The notes: generated by a model from the letters alone, not told the origin. A stretch of 64,000 nucleotides of DNA from Palsa-892 sp035295845 (GCA_035295845.1 DATGIF010000026.1:9732-73731); one strand, 5' to 3'; shown: positions 33,967-43,049, counted from the stretch's first letter. Numbers and translations: made by a program.

Positions 33967-34014
33967 GCCCCTCCTTTCGCCTGAGCTCTTTGGAGTTACC
34001 GGCGAAGGAGGGGC
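33967..34014 (+). promoter_or_regulatory. intercistronic stem-loop between binding protein and permease genes
   Basis: Arms at 33967-33981 and 34001-34014 pair over 14 positions with one bulged T; the loop is 19 bases. No T run follows. It lies 23 bases after the binding-protein stop and 22 before the permease ATG. Such hairpins often protect the binding-protein mRNA and lower expression of the downstream transport genes. Confidence 0.7.
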
Positions 34015-34036
34015 AAGTGTGTGGGATGAGGACCGC

Positions 34037-34906
34037 ATGACCCAGCTTCTCCTCTTCAACATCACCAACGGCCTGATCATCGGTGCCTTTTACGTGCTGA
34101 TGGCGCTTGGGCTTGCGCTGATTCTGAATTTGTCGAACGTCATCAACTTCGCCCATGGCGGGTTCCTTGTCGTCGGCGGTTATCTCGCCTATACGCTCGA
34201 ACCCTACATCGGCTTTTGGGGCGCGCTCCTGGTGTCGCCGTTCCTCACCGCCATGATCGGCTGGGCGGTCGAGCGCGTTCTGATCCGCCGCGTCTATGGC
34301 CGCGATCCGCTTTACAGTTTGCTCCTCACCTTCGGGCTCGCCTTCATCTTCGAGGAAGGCACGCGCGCGATCTGGGGCGCACAGGGCAAGCCCTTCACAG
34401 TTCCCTCGTTTCTGACGCAACCCTTGAGCTACGATTTCTTCTTCATCACGGGCTATCGCCTGTTCATGGTGGCAATGGTCGCGATCATGGTGACGTTGCT
34501 TTTCCTCCTATTGCGCTACACGCGTGCTGGCATCCGCGTCCGCGCCGGCACCCTCGACCTCGAAACCGTCTCCGCGCTCGGCGTCAATGTACGCACGCTG
34601 CGTTCGCTGAATTTCTCTGTCGGCGTATTTCTCGCAGGGCTCTCTGGCGTGCTCGCCGCGGGCCAGCTCGGCCTTGAGCCGACCATGGGCTCGGGGCTTC
34701 TGATGCCGAGCTTCATTGCCATCATTGTCGGCGGCGTCGGCTCGCTCGCGGGCACTTTGGCGGGCGGCTTGCTGATCGGCGTTGCCTCCGGCGTCACCGC
34801 CGTCTTTTTCCCGGCGGCGAGCGAGGCGATCATGTACGTGCTGATGGCGCTTGTACTTCTGATACGCCCGCGCGGTCTCTTCGGCGAGGAGGGAATGCTG
34901 ACGTGA
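34037..34906 (+). CDS. Liv-type ABC permease (LivH-like, system 2)
   Basis: The 289-residue permease has Leu-Ala-Leu-Ile-Leu-Asn-Leu-Ser-Asn-Val-Ile-Asn-Phe-Ala-His-Gly near residue 30 and about eight helices. It ends Arg-Pro-Arg-Gly-Leu-Phe-Gly-Glu-Glu-Gly, typical of LivH. ATG 34037 gives the normal start; the frame from 34019 adds six charged residues. The stop overlaps the next GTG by 4 bases. Confidence 0.92.
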   Translation: MTQLLLFNITNGLIIGAFYVLMALGLALILNLSNVINFAHGGFLVVGGYLAYTLEPYIGFWGALLVSPFLTAMIGWAVERVLIRRVYGRDPLYSLLLTFGLAFIFEEGTRAIWGAQGKPFTVPSFLTQPLSYDFFFITGYRLFMVAMVAIMVTLLFLLLRYTRAGIRVRAGTLDLETVSALGVNVRTLRSLNFSVGVFLAGLSGVLAAGQLGLEPTMGSGLLMPSFIAIIVGGVGSLAGTLAGGLLIGVASGVTAVFFPAASEAIMYVLMALVLLIRPRGLFGEEGMLT

Positions 34907-35856
34907 GCCAAAATCGCCGCAGGCTCGCCGTACTTGGCGCAATTTGGGCGGCGCTTGCGTTGGCGCCCTACTGGATGCCGCTCGTTGGCGGCTACACGGC
35001 GCTCGGCACCCGCGTGCTGGTGCTTGGATTAGCCGCGATGTCGGTGAATTTTCTCCTCGGCTTCACCGGCGTACTCTCCTTCGGCCACGCCGCCTGGTTC
35101 GGGCTTGGCGCTTATGGCTGCGGCCTGGTGTTGAAGTTTATCGCGCTGTCGACGCCGCTTGGCTTGCTCGTCGGCACCTTGCTCGGCGGCGTGCTCGGCG
35201 CGCTTCTCGGCGCGCTGATCGTACGCCGCCGCGGCGTCTACTTCGCCATGGTCACCATCGCCTTCGGGCAGGTCTTTTATTACATCGCCTTCCAGTGGAG
35301 TTCGCTGACAGGTGGCGACGATGGCTTGCGTCCGTTCTATCGCCAGCCTCTGCATCTTGGCTTCGCCACCATCGATATTCTGAACAACACCACGGCCTTC
35401 TATTACTTTGTGCTCGTCTGCTTCGCGCTGGCGGTGGCGGCGATGGCCTTCATCCTGCGCTCGCCCTTTGGCCGCACCATGCTTGCGATCCGCGAGAACG
35501 AGCGCCGCGCGCGCTTTCTCGGCATTCCGGTCGAACGCCACATCTGGATCGCATTCACGCTCTCGTGTTTCTTCATGGCCTATGCCGGCTCGCTCTACGC
35601 GCTCGTCAATAATTTTGCCGATCCGCGCGGCCTGCACTACAGCCAGTCGGGCGATTTCGTGATGATGGCGGTGCTCGGCGGCATGCGCAGCTTCTGGGGA
35701 CCGCTGCTTGGCGCGATCGTCTTCGTCGTGTTGCAGGACTATATCTCGAGCGTCACCATCAACTGGCAGATTTACATCGGCTTCCTGTTCGTGCTGGTGG
35801 TCCTGTTCTTTCCGCGCGGCCTCCTCGGCTTCATCCAGCAACAGAGGCGCGCGTGA
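34903..35856 (+). CDS. Liv-type ABC permease (LivM-like, system 2)
   Basis: The 317-residue permease has Leu-Leu-Gly-Phe-Thr-Gly-Val-Leu-Ser-Phe-Gly-His-Ala near residue 50 and Ala-Ile-Arg-Glu-Asn-Glu-Arg-Arg-Ala near 200. It ends Phe-Pro-Arg-Gly-Leu-Leu-Gly. The GTG start (GTGA overlap with the previous stop) and the GTGA overlap with the next gene show tight coupling. Confidence 0.92.
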   Translation: MSQNRRRLAVLGAIWAALALAPYWMPLVGGYTALGTRVLVLGLAAMSVNFLLGFTGVLSFGHAAWFGLGAYGCGLVLKFIALSTPLGLLVGTLLGGVLGALLGALIVRRRGVYFAMVTIAFGQVFYYIAFQWSSLTGGDDGLRPFYRQPLHLGFATIDILNNTTAFYYFVLVCFALAVAAMAFILRSPFGRTMLAIRENERRARFLGIPVERHIWIAFTLSCFFMAYAGSLYALVNNFADPRGLHYSQSGDFVMMAVLGGMRSFWGPLLGAIVFVVLQDYISSVTINWQIYIGFLFVLVVLFFPRGLLGFIQQQRRA

Positions 35857-36602
35857 GCATTCTCGAAGTTAGCGGCGCCTCGAAGAATTTCGGCTCGCTC
35901 GTTGCCGTGCGCGATGTTTCGCTGAAGGTCGAGGCCGGCGAGTTGCGCGCCATCATCGGCCCAAACGGCGCCGGCAAGACCACATTCTTCAATCTGATTT
36001 CCGGCTTCTTTCCGCCCACTGCAGGCACGGTGGCGTTCGACGGCAAGGATGTTACCGCGCTCTCGGTGACCAAGCGCGTCGAGCTCGGTATGGCGCGCAC
36101 CTTCCAGATCACCGAGATTTTTCCGGAGCTCTCGGTGCACGAGAACGTCCGCATCGGCACGGAAGTGGCGACGGGTTATCGCTTGCGGCCCTGGATCAAT
36201 CGCGCGGAGGCCGCAGAAGTCGAGCGCAGAATCGAAGAGACGCTTGCGCTTGTTGGGCTTGGAGGCAAAGCCGACCGCCTCGTCGGCGAGCTTGCGCATG
36301 GCGACCAGCGCGCCGCAGAAATCGCGATGGCGCTGACGCTGCGGCCCAAGCTGCTTCTGCTCGATGAGCCGACCGCGGGCATGGGCGATCAGGAAACCTA
36401 TGAGATCACGCAGCTCGTACGCAAGCTCCATCGTGACGGCAAGCTGACCATCGTTCTGATCGAACACGATATGCGTGTGGTGTTTCACCTAGCCGACCGC
36501 ATTTCGGTTCTCGATCAGGGCAAGTTGCTCGCGGAAGGAACCCCGCAGGAAATCGGCGCCAATGAAGCAGTGCAGGCTGCCTATCTGGGGAAAGCGGCAT
36601 GA
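35853..36602 (+). CDS. Liv-type ABC ATPase (LivG-like, system 2)
   Basis: The 249-residue ATPase has Walker A Gly-Pro-Asn-Gly-Ala-Gly-Lys-Thr-Thr, Gly-Met-Ala-Arg-Thr-Phe-Gln, and the LivG-style signature Leu-Ala-His-Gly-Asp-Gln-Arg. Walker B is Leu-Leu-Leu-Leu-Asp-Glu-Pro, and His lies in Leu-Ile-Glu-His-Asp-Met. GTG start by GTGA overlap at 35853; stop overlaps the next ATG (ATGA). Confidence 0.93.
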   Translation: MSILEVSGASKNFGSLVAVRDVSLKVEAGELRAIIGPNGAGKTTFFNLISGFFPPTAGTVAFDGKDVTALSVTKRVELGMARTFQITEIFPELSVHENVRIGTEVATGYRLRPWINRAEAAEVERRIEETLALVGLGGKADRLVGELAHGDQRAAEIAMALTLRPKLLLLDEPTAGMGDQETYEITQLVRKLHRDGKLTIVLIEHDMRVVFHLADRISVLDQGKLLAEGTPQEIGANEAVQAAYLGKAA

Positions 36603-37321
36603 GCGCCGCTCTCGTCGCCCGCGACGTTCACACGTTCTACGGCAAGAGCCACATTCTGCACGGCGTGTCGCTCGAAGTCGCCGAGGGAAAGATCACGACG
36701 CTTTTGGGCCGCAACGGCGCGGGCAAGACGACGACGCTGCGAAGCCTGATGGGGCTCACGCCCGCGCGCGAGGGACAAATTACCGTTTTCGGTACCGATA
36801 CGACACGCCTGCCGCCCTTCCGCATCGCTGCCATGGGCGTGGGATACGTGCCGGAAGGAAGGCGCGTGTTCGCCAACCTGACCGTCGAAGAAAACCTGTT
36901 CGTTCCCATCCAGCGCGATGGCCCGTGGACGATTGAGCGCATCTACCAGTTGTTTCCCCGCCTTGGCGAGCGCAAACAGAATCGCGGCCGCCAGCTTTCC
37001 GGCGGTGAGCAAGAGATGCTCGCGATCGCGCGCGCGCTTCTGCTCAATCCGAAACTGTTGATGCTCGACGAGCCCTCGCAGGGCCTTGCGCCGCTCGTAG
37101 TCCGCGAAGTCTTCCGCATCGTCTCCGAGATGCGGCGCGAGGGCATTTCCGTCCTCTTGGTCGAGCAGAACGCGCGGATGAGCCTCGAGATCGCCGATTA
37201 CGCTTATGTTCTCGACGACGGCCGCGTCGTCTATTCGGGATCGGCGAAAGAGCTTGCCGCCGATGAAGCGCGCGTCGAAGCGCTTGCTGGCGCAAGCGCC
37301 GAAGAATGGAAGCAGGCCTGA
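36599..37321 (+). CDS. Liv-type ABC ATPase (LivF-like, system 2)
   Basis: The 240-residue ATPase has Walker A Gly-Arg-Asn-Gly-Ala-Gly-Lys-Thr-Thr, signature Leu-Ser-Gly-Gly-Glu-Gln-Glu-Met, Walker B Leu-Leu-Met-Leu-Asp-Glu-Pro and the LivF phrase Tyr-Val-Pro-Glu-Gly-Arg-Arg. It ends the system 2 operon, 17 bases from a convergent gene. Confidence 0.93.
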   Translation: MSAALVARDVHTFYGKSHILHGVSLEVAEGKITTLLGRNGAGKTTTLRSLMGLTPAREGQITVFGTDTTRLPPFRIAAMGVGYVPEGRRVFANLTVEENLFVPIQRDGPWTIERIYQLFPRLGERKQNRGRQLSGGEQEMLAIARALLLNPKLLMLDEPSQGLAPLVVREVFRIVSEMRREGISVLLVEQNARMSLEIADYAYVLDDGRVVYSGSAKELAADEARVEALAGASAEEWKQA

Positions 37322-37338
37322 CAAAAGCCGGGAAGACC

Positions 37339-38160
37339 TCAGCTTCCTGGCGCGAGTGAAGTCACGCCTTTCCAAATTGCATTCTTGAGGGCGATGATCG
37401 GCGGGTTGGCAAGCTCGACCGCGGGCGCGCTTCGCTTGGTGCAGCTTTCAACGAGTCGCGAGATCCAGATGTCGCCGTCGGTAAAATAGACATCTCCCTC
37501 GCCATTGCGACCGTTGATGGTCGGGCCGATTCCCGAAACTTGATAGATCGCTTGCACAAGCCGCGCCGAGTTGAGGTCGTTCGTCAACTCTCCGCGAACG
37601 AGATCGATATTCGGCGCAATATGGTGTGTGACCGCTCCAGTATAATGGCTGATGCCGACGCCGCGATCGAAGGTCACGGCGCCGAGCCACACCGGCCGTT
37701 CCTCCTCGCCATTTTCAAGCACCGGCCACAGGCGCACGTGATCGCGGCGGTCGGCGTTCTTGCCGTTCGGTTTTTCGAAGGCAAGCACCTGTTTCTCACC
37801 CAGATAATAAAGCGCGCTGATCGGCGCCGCGGGATAGGGGCGGTCAAGAACAACGCTACCGACGATGCTGAGGCTCGTTCGAAACGTGATCGGATCGGCC
37901 GGATACCAGCCCGCCTCATGCATCGCGCAGACAATGTCTTCTTTCGTCCCGATCAATCCGATGTTGATCGGATCGCCGGGAATCCCTTGCGCGGTGTGTG
38001 TCAGCGCGGGAAGGGGCGCAAGATCTTTTTGATGTTCGTAATGCTTCCAGATCGTGGGAAGGGCGAAATAAGCGACAGTAAAGTAGGCGAGCCCGAGCAC
38101 GCCTAATGCCGCAAGAGTCACCTCGGTTCTTTTGAAGAATACAGTCAGCTGCCGAAGCAT
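37339..38160 (-). CDS. membrane-anchored LssY C-terminal-domain-like protein
   Basis: The 273-residue protein has one membrane helix (about 16-35). The soluble domain that follows resembles the LssY C-terminal domain: Asp-Pro-Ile-Asn-Ile-Gly-Leu-Ile-Gly, Ala-Gly-Trp-Tyr-Pro-Ala-Asp-Pro-Ile-Thr, Arg-Pro-Tyr-Pro-Ala-Ala-Pro-Ile-Ser, Leu-Ala-Phe-Glu-Lys-Pro and Asp-His-Val-Arg-Leu-Trp. This domain was named from a Legionella type I secretion locus and is often fused to PAP2 or DedA domains; here it stands alone. Function unknown. It is convergent with the Liv system 2 operon. Confidence 0.75.
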   Translation of the reverse strand: MLRQLTVFFKRTEVTLAALGVLGLAYFTVAYFALPTIWKHYEHQKDLAPLPALTHTAQGIPGDPINIGLIGTKEDIVCAMHEAGWYPADPITFRTSLSIVGSVVLDRPYPAAPISALYYLGEKQVLAFEKPNGKNADRRDHVRLWPVLENGEEERPVWLGAVTFDRGVGISHYTGAVTHHIAPNIDLVRGELTNDLNSARLVQAIYQVSGIGPTINGRNGEGDVYFTDGDIWISRLVESCTKRSAPAVELANPPIIALKNAIWKGVTSLAPGS

Positions 38161-38422
38161 GATTAACGGGGGTCAGTGTAAGGTTCGGATCGAATAGATC
38201 GGCGATGTCATCCAATACATCCGCTTGTTAATGCGCTGTCGTCGACCGCTTAGTCCCTGCAATTTCCCGCATTTCCGGATCGTTCAGCAAGCATTATCCA
38301 AAATCGTTATCCAAGAAACGCGATCGTTGATCTTGTCGCACTTATTCTGAGTCCTTTCGATGTAAAATATGGACGAAGAAAAATTAAATTCGTTTAACAA
38401 TTGATATCGCGGGCTGGCGCAC

Positions 38423-39127
38423 ATGAGCAGCAAAACGGACCGTCTTTGGATCGCTTCGGAAAGCGGTGCGGGCACGAAGCTCGCCGAGCTGCAGATCCGG
38501 ATCGCCAATCGTCTCAAGCTCGGGCTTTATTCCAAGCTCGTTCGCTATGGGCTGAGCCGCGATCTAACGGTGGCTTTCGAGAAGCCGAGCGCGAAGATTC
38601 CGATTTCCGTACGCCGGGCCACCGACAGCGATCTGCGCGCAGTGCTCGCGATCGGGGAGAAGGACACGCTCGCCGATAAACTGGAAATCACCTGGCGGCG
38701 CGCTTTCGTCGAACGCGATGCCACGGGCGGCTTTGTCGCGGTGGATGAGCGCAACAATGCCCCTTGCTACGTGCAGTGGCTGTTTGGCGCGGCTGATAAC
38801 AAATTCGTTCAGGAGCTGGGCTGGTTTCCGCTTTTGAAACGGGGTGAAGCGCTGCTCGAGAACGCCTATACGCCGTCGCAATATCGCGGCCTCGGAATCA
38901 TGTCGGCGGCTATGGCCATGATCGCCGAACACGCACCGGAAGTGGGCGCCTCCGAAGTGATGACATTCGTCGATCAACAAAACATCGCTTCGCTCAAGGG
39001 ATGTCAGCGGGCTGGATTTTATCCGTCCATGCTGCACCGCCGGATGACGTTGGCTTTCGGCCTTCTCAAATGGAATGAGTTCGAGCCGTTCCCGAAAGAC
39101 GATCCGCGGCGGGCGATCCGATTCTGA
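38423..39127 (+). CDS. GNAT-fold N-acetyltransferase-like protein
   Basis: The 234-residue protein has an N-terminal extension of about 60 residues followed by a GNAT domain starting Ile-Ser-Val-Arg-Arg-Ala-Thr-Asp-Ser-Asp-Leu. The CoA-binding motif is near Tyr-Arg-Gly-Leu-Gly-Ile-Met-Ser-Ala-Ala (residues 153-162), and Asn-Ile-Ala-Ser-Leu-Lys-Gly-Cys-Gln-Arg-Ala-Gly-Phe follows. The upstream 120 bases are notably AT-rich with a TTATCCAA direct repeat about 13 bases apart, a possible promoter or operator. Substrate unknown. Confidence 0.8.
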   Translation: MSSKTDRLWIASESGAGTKLAELQIRIANRLKLGLYSKLVRYGLSRDLTVAFEKPSAKIPISVRRATDSDLRAVLAIGEKDTLADKLEITWRRAFVERDATGGFVAVDERNNAPCYVQWLFGAADNKFVQELGWFPLLKRGEALLENAYTPSQYRGLGIMSAAMAMIAEHAPEVGASEVMTFVDQQNIASLKGCQRAGFYPSMLHRRMTLAFGLLKWNEFEPFPKDDPRRAIRF

Positions 39128-39159
39128 ACGGAAAGATCGGTTTGTTTTCCGGCGCATAA

Positions 39160-39468
39160 GCCGCGGTAAGATCGGACTATCAGGCCCCCAACAACCGCGT
39201 TCAACTCGTCGCCGCCGGGCACGTTCATCGCGCGACATCGACGATCTTCGCCGGCATTCAGGCCACGATCTGCCCAGCCCCTAATCACGCGGTCGATCTC
39301 GATCTCGCGGAGGTGCGCGCACCGTCCTTCAATATCGAACCGCCTGCCTTTCACTTGCACGCATGGTTCGCGGACGAAGGATTCGGCCGCGTCGTCACCC
39401 ACTTTGTGCCGGTGGGTGATTTCGACGGGCCGTATCCGTTTTTCGGGCCGGCCGGCAAGCTGCTTTGA
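39160..39468 (+). pseudogene. C-terminal remnant of a calcineurin-like phosphodiesterase
   Basis: Between a TAA at 39157 and a TGA at 39466 the frame encodes about 102 residues with no plausible start codon. It contains Ala-Ala-Gly-His-Val-His-Arg, the last metal-binding His-x-His motif of CpdA-type metallophosphoesterases. It then reads Pro-Pro-Ala-Phe-His-Leu-His-Ala-Trp-Phe and Gly-Pro-Tyr-Pro-Phe-Phe-Gly-Pro at the end. Full proteins are about 270 residues, so the N-terminal two-thirds is missing. It probably cannot be translated or active. Confidence 0.65.
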
Positions 39469-39494
39469 TCACAGCTTGCGGCCGAACGAAGTTG

Positions 39495-39713
39495 CTATCG
39501 CGACTTGTGGCGCCGCCGCAGATACTCGTGCAATGAGGGCATGCGCGTCTTCTTCAGGAGAGTCTTCAGCATCATGTCGCTGCGATGGCCCTTGGCGAAG
39601 TGCGCGCCGTATTCCTTCCGCAGCGACTTGATCCGCGTATTGCCGTGCTTTTTGTCAATCCGGCCGCTCTTGTCACGATGCCGCTTATCGAGGCCGCGTC
39701 TTCCCCTTGCCAT
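39495..39713 (-). CDS. small basic hypothetical protein (72 aa)
   Basis: The 72-residue protein is very rich in Lys, Arg and His. It has a Gly-Leu-Asp-Lys-Arg-His-Arg-Asp-Lys segment and then Lys-Lys-His-Gly-Asn-Thr-Arg-Ile-Lys-Ser-Leu-Arg-Lys-Glu-Tyr-Gly. That layout recurs in a family of small uncharacterised proteobacterial proteins. AGGAGG precedes ATG 39713, which supports this start over the in-frame ATG at 39761. Nucleic-acid binding is plausible from charge only. Confidence 0.72.
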   Translation of the reverse strand: MARGRRGLDKRHRDKSGRIDKKHGNTRIKSLRKEYGAHFAKGHRSDMMLKTLLKKTRMPSLHEYLRRRHKSR

Positions 39714-39812
39714 GCTGTCCTCCTGTGAGGGATAGGATGATCGAGAATCAATTTGAATCAAACTAAGTCTAGGTCGAAGTCTATCTTATCTTGTCCGCGA
39801 AAAGCTATCGCT

Positions 39813-41177
39813 TCAAGCGGGTGCCGGTTGCGCATTCGAAACCGGTGAGGGCTTGGCAATACGGGCGAGCGCGAAAGCGGCAATACTCGCGCAGAGTGCG
39901 GGTATAGCCGCGGCCATGAATAGCGATTCCGCGCCGACATGGCTCGCGAGCATGTAACCGCCGATCAGCGGCCCCACGATCGATCCTACCCGCCCGACGC
40001 CGAGCGCCCAGCCCACTCCGGTCGATCGCATCATGGTCGGATAATAGGTGGCGGCGAGCGCGTTGGCGGCGATCTGCCCGCCGATGATGGTGAAGCCCGC
40101 ACAAAAGATCGCAAACGTCGCAAACGGGATCGAGCGGCCGGAATAGCCTACGAGCGCCACCGCGGCGGCGGCGAAGAGATAGGTAAGCGCAAGTGCGCGG
40201 AACGAGAAGCGGTCGATGATCAGCCCGAGGATCAAGGTGCCGATCACGCCGCCGACCTGCAGCATCGCGCCGACGGCGGCCGCGGCCGGGATCGAGGCAC
40301 CGAGATCGTTGAGCACGGTCGGAAGCCAGTTCGACAGAAGATAAATGTCGAGAAGGCTCATGAAAAAGACGATCCACAGGAGAAGCGTCGCGAAACCGCG
40401 TCCCTCGCTGAAGAGATGCGCGACTGGAAGGCCCGTGAGCTTTTGCTCTTGCACGCCGAAGCGGGCGTGGTCCGGAAATCGGGCGCTGGGCGCAATCCGT
40501 TGCAAGAACTCCGCCACCCGTGCGTCGTCGCGGCCAGTGAGCGCGAGAAACCGGACGGATTCGGGCAAGCGCGCCGCGAGAAGCGGCGCGAGCAGGAGCG
40601 GCACCACGCCGCCAATCAGGAACACGGATCGCCAGCCGAAGCCCGGAATGAGTGCCGCGGCGAGTAGGCCCCCCAATGCCGCCCCAACGGAAAATCCGCA
40701 GAACATCGCCATCACCATGGTGGCGCGGCGGCGATGCGGACTGAATTCGGAGGTGAGCGCGATTGCGTTCGGCATTGCGCCACCAAGGCCGAGACCGGTG
40801 AGAAAACGAATGATCAAAAGGCTCGACGTGTCATGGGCAAAGACCGTTGCTAACGTGCATATCCCGAAGGCGGCGGTGCTGAGCACGATGATGCGCTTGC
40901 GGCCGATACGGTCGGCAACTGGCCCGAGGATGAGCGCGCCGATCATGAGGCCAAAGAGGCCGGCGCTGAACACCGGTCCAAGCGCGCCGCGTGCGAGGCC
41001 CCATTCTTGGCCGAGCGCCGGCGCCACATAACCAATCGCTTGCGTATCGAAGCCATCGAGAAAAAGCACCCCCGCGCAGGCAAGGAGGAGCTGAATCTGA
41101 AAACGGCTCACCGCCTGCTGGTCGATGAAACCGGCAACATCGATAATGCCCGACGCGCTTGTGGATGGCTCGGCCAT
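39813..41177 (-). CDS. MFS transporter, aromatic acid:H+ symporter (AAHS) type
   Basis: The 454-residue protein has 12 helices. AAHS signatures include Phe-Leu-Asp-Gly-Phe-Asp-Thr-Gln-Ala in helix 1, Gly-Pro-Val-Ala-Asp-Arg-Ile-Gly-Arg-Lys in loop 2-3 and Gly-Leu-Gly-Leu-Gly-Gly-Ala-Met-Pro-Asn in helix 4. ATG 41177 follows GGGGGGAC; the longer frame to 41621 runs into the divergent gene and is not used. It is divergent from a flavin monooxygenase gene 93 bases away. Together they suggest uptake and ring hydroxylation of an aromatic acid. Confidence 0.92.
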   Translation of the reverse strand: MAEPSTSASGIIDVAGFIDQQAVSRFQIQLLLACAGVLFLDGFDTQAIGYVAPALGQEWGLARGALGPVFSAGLFGLMIGALILGPVADRIGRKRIIVLSTAAFGICTLATVFAHDTSSLLIIRFLTGLGLGGAMPNAIALTSEFSPHRRRATMVMAMFCGFSVGAALGGLLAAALIPGFGWRSVFLIGGVVPLLLAPLLAARLPESVRFLALTGRDDARVAEFLQRIAPSARFPDHARFGVQEQKLTGLPVAHLFSEGRGFATLLLWIVFFMSLLDIYLLSNWLPTVLNDLGASIPAAAAVGAMLQVGGVIGTLILGLIIDRFSFRALALTYLFAAAAVALVGYSGRSIPFATFAIFCAGFTIIGGQIAANALAATYYPTMMRSTGVGWALGVGRVGSIVGPLIGGYMLASHVGAESLFMAAAIPALCASIAAFALARIAKPSPVSNAQPAPA

Positions 41178-41270
41178 TTGTCCCCCCGACCTGATATGCC
41201 TTGCTCTGCCGGTCTTGGCGCCGGATGGGGATAGATTAACTGACACGAGCGAGGTGTGCAAAAGAGCGCG

Positions 41271-42866
41271 ATGAGCGGAACAGACGAAGCCAACGCGGAG
41301 GTCCTGATCGTCGGCGGCGGACCCGTAGGGATGGGGCTCGCGATCGAACTCGGGCAGCGAGGTATCCACACGATCATTGTCGAGCGTTATCGCGAGCCGC
41401 AACCAATCCCCAAGGGCCAGAACCTCACCCAGCGCACCATGGAGCACTTCCATTTCTGGGGCGCGGAAAAGGAGCTGCGCGCCGCGCGCACGATCCCGCG
41501 CGAGTATGGCATCGGCGGCATGACCGCCTATGGAACGCTGCTCGGCGACTATCGTTACGACTGGCTGCAGCGTGAACTCGTGCGCCCATTCTACTTCACC
41601 GACAACGAGCGGCTGCCGCAATACGCGACCGAAGCGGTGCTGCGCCGCCGCGCCGCCGAACTACCCGCGATCCGGGTCATCTATGGCTGGAGCGCCGAGA
41701 AGGTGCGCGAGCGCGGTGGCGCTGTCGAAGCCGAAATTGCCGAACGCAATGGCGAAGGCCGCCAGACGCTACGCGGCCATTACCTCGTCGGCTGCGAGGG
41801 CAGCCGCTCGCTCGTGCGCGAGGAGGCCGGGATCTCGCAAACACACTCTGATCATGATCGGTTGATGGTGCTCCTCGTGTTCCGCTCGCGGGGGCTGCAT
41901 GCGCTCCTCGAGCGCTTTCCGAAAAAATCATTCTTCAATGTGTTGCATCCCGATTTGCAGGGTTACTGGAAGTTTTTCGGTCGCGTCGACCTCGGCACGA
42001 CCTGGTTTTTCCACGCTCCCGTGCCGCCCGATACGACGAAGGATAATTTCGATTTTCGAAGCTACCTGTTTGCGGCGGCAGGTGCCGAGTTCGACGTCGA
42101 GTTCGAGCATATTGGTTTCTGGGAATTGCGGGTCGCGATCGCCGATACTTACCGCAAGGGTCGAATGTTCATCGCCGGCGACGCCGCCCACAGCCATCCG
42201 CCCTACGGCGGCTATGGCATCAATACGGGCCTCGAGGACGCGGTCAATCTCGGCTGGAAGCTTGCTGCCGTCCTGCGAGGCTGGGCAGGAGATAAACTCC
42301 TTGATACCTATGACGCCGAGCGGCGGCCGGTGTTCGAATCCACCGCGCGTGATTTCATCGAAAAAGCGATCAAGGAGGACCGCGATTTTCTCGCGGCCTT
42401 CAGTCCCGAACGGGATCGCGAGGCTTTCGAACGGCAATGGGAGGCGCGCCAGTCCGGTGCCCGCTCGGAAGTCCATTCCTTCGAGCCGAATTACGAAGGC
42501 TCACCCATTGTGTTTGGGCCGCCCGGCGGCCGCTGCACCGCGGCCGGCACACACAGTCTCAAAGCCCGGGCAGGACACCACCTCGCGCCGCAACCCCTTT
42601 CATCGGGGCGGAACGTCTTCGATGAACTGGGCGGAGGCTTCACGCTGCTTGTGTTCGGCGAGGCCGACGCCGCGAGCGCATTCGAGCGCGCCGCACAAAG
42701 CTTATCGATTCCGCTGAAAATCGTGCGCGACAACCGCGCCGGTGAGCGCGAGCACTATGAGGCGGCGCTCGTGCTGGTTCGCCCCGATCAGTTCGTGGCA
42801 TGGGCGGCGGATGCGGCGCCCGCCGACGTTGCGGAACTCCTCAAGCGGGCAATCGGAGCGGGTTAG
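41271..42866 (+). CDS. FAD-dependent aromatic monooxygenase (group A flavoprotein)
   Basis: The 531-residue protein has the FAD motif Val-Leu-Ile-Val-Gly-Gly-Gly-Pro-Val-Gly-Met near residue 11, Gly-Cys-Glu-Gly-Ser-Arg-Ser (the DG-type second motif) and Phe-Ile-Ala-Gly-Asp-Ala-Ala-His-Ser-His-Pro-Pro-Tyr-Gly-Gly. The C-terminal 130 residues form a thioredoxin-like domain, as in phenol-hydroxylase/MhpA types. ATG 41271 is chosen; GTG 41256 is an alternative. A LysR gene is not adjacent. The specific phenol substrate cannot be deduced. Confidence 0.92.
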   Translation: MSGTDEANAEVLIVGGGPVGMGLAIELGQRGIHTIIVERYREPQPIPKGQNLTQRTMEHFHFWGAEKELRAARTIPREYGIGGMTAYGTLLGDYRYDWLQRELVRPFYFTDNERLPQYATEAVLRRRAAELPAIRVIYGWSAEKVRERGGAVEAEIAERNGEGRQTLRGHYLVGCEGSRSLVREEAGISQTHSDHDRLMVLLVFRSRGLHALLERFPKKSFFNVLHPDLQGYWKFFGRVDLGTTWFFHAPVPPDTTKDNFDFRSYLFAAAGAEFDVEFEHIGFWELRVAIADTYRKGRMFIAGDAAHSHPPYGGYGINTGLEDAVNLGWKLAAVLRGWAGDKLLDTYDAERRPVFESTARDFIEKAIKEDRDFLAAFSPERDREAFERQWEARQSGARSEVHSFEPNYEGSPIVFGPPGGRCTAAGTHSLKARAGHHLAPQPLSSGRNVFDELGGGFTLLVFGEADAASAFERAAQSLSIPLKIVRDNRAGEREHYEAALVLVRPDQFVAWAADAAPADVAELLKRAIGAG

Positions 42867-43049
42867 CAGGTGGGAATCCGCGCGTTTCTCAAGCTTTTCG
42901 CCGCGTCCGGCCGCCACAAAGTTCACGGCGCCGCCACAAGTTCCACAGTGATGAACCCGGTCTGAATTTTCAATACAGCGCCGGTTCAGCGCGCCTTTGC
43001 ATAATCGCGCCTGTTGGGAATTGGGGGTGCGAGAAACAGGAGAAGTGCC

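Noticed and set aside
38280..38422. AT-rich stretch with a TTATCCAA direct repeat taken as an attachment site or foreign DNA
   Set aside because: No integrase, tRNA or insertion sequence is nearby; it is better explained as the promoter of the GNAT gene.
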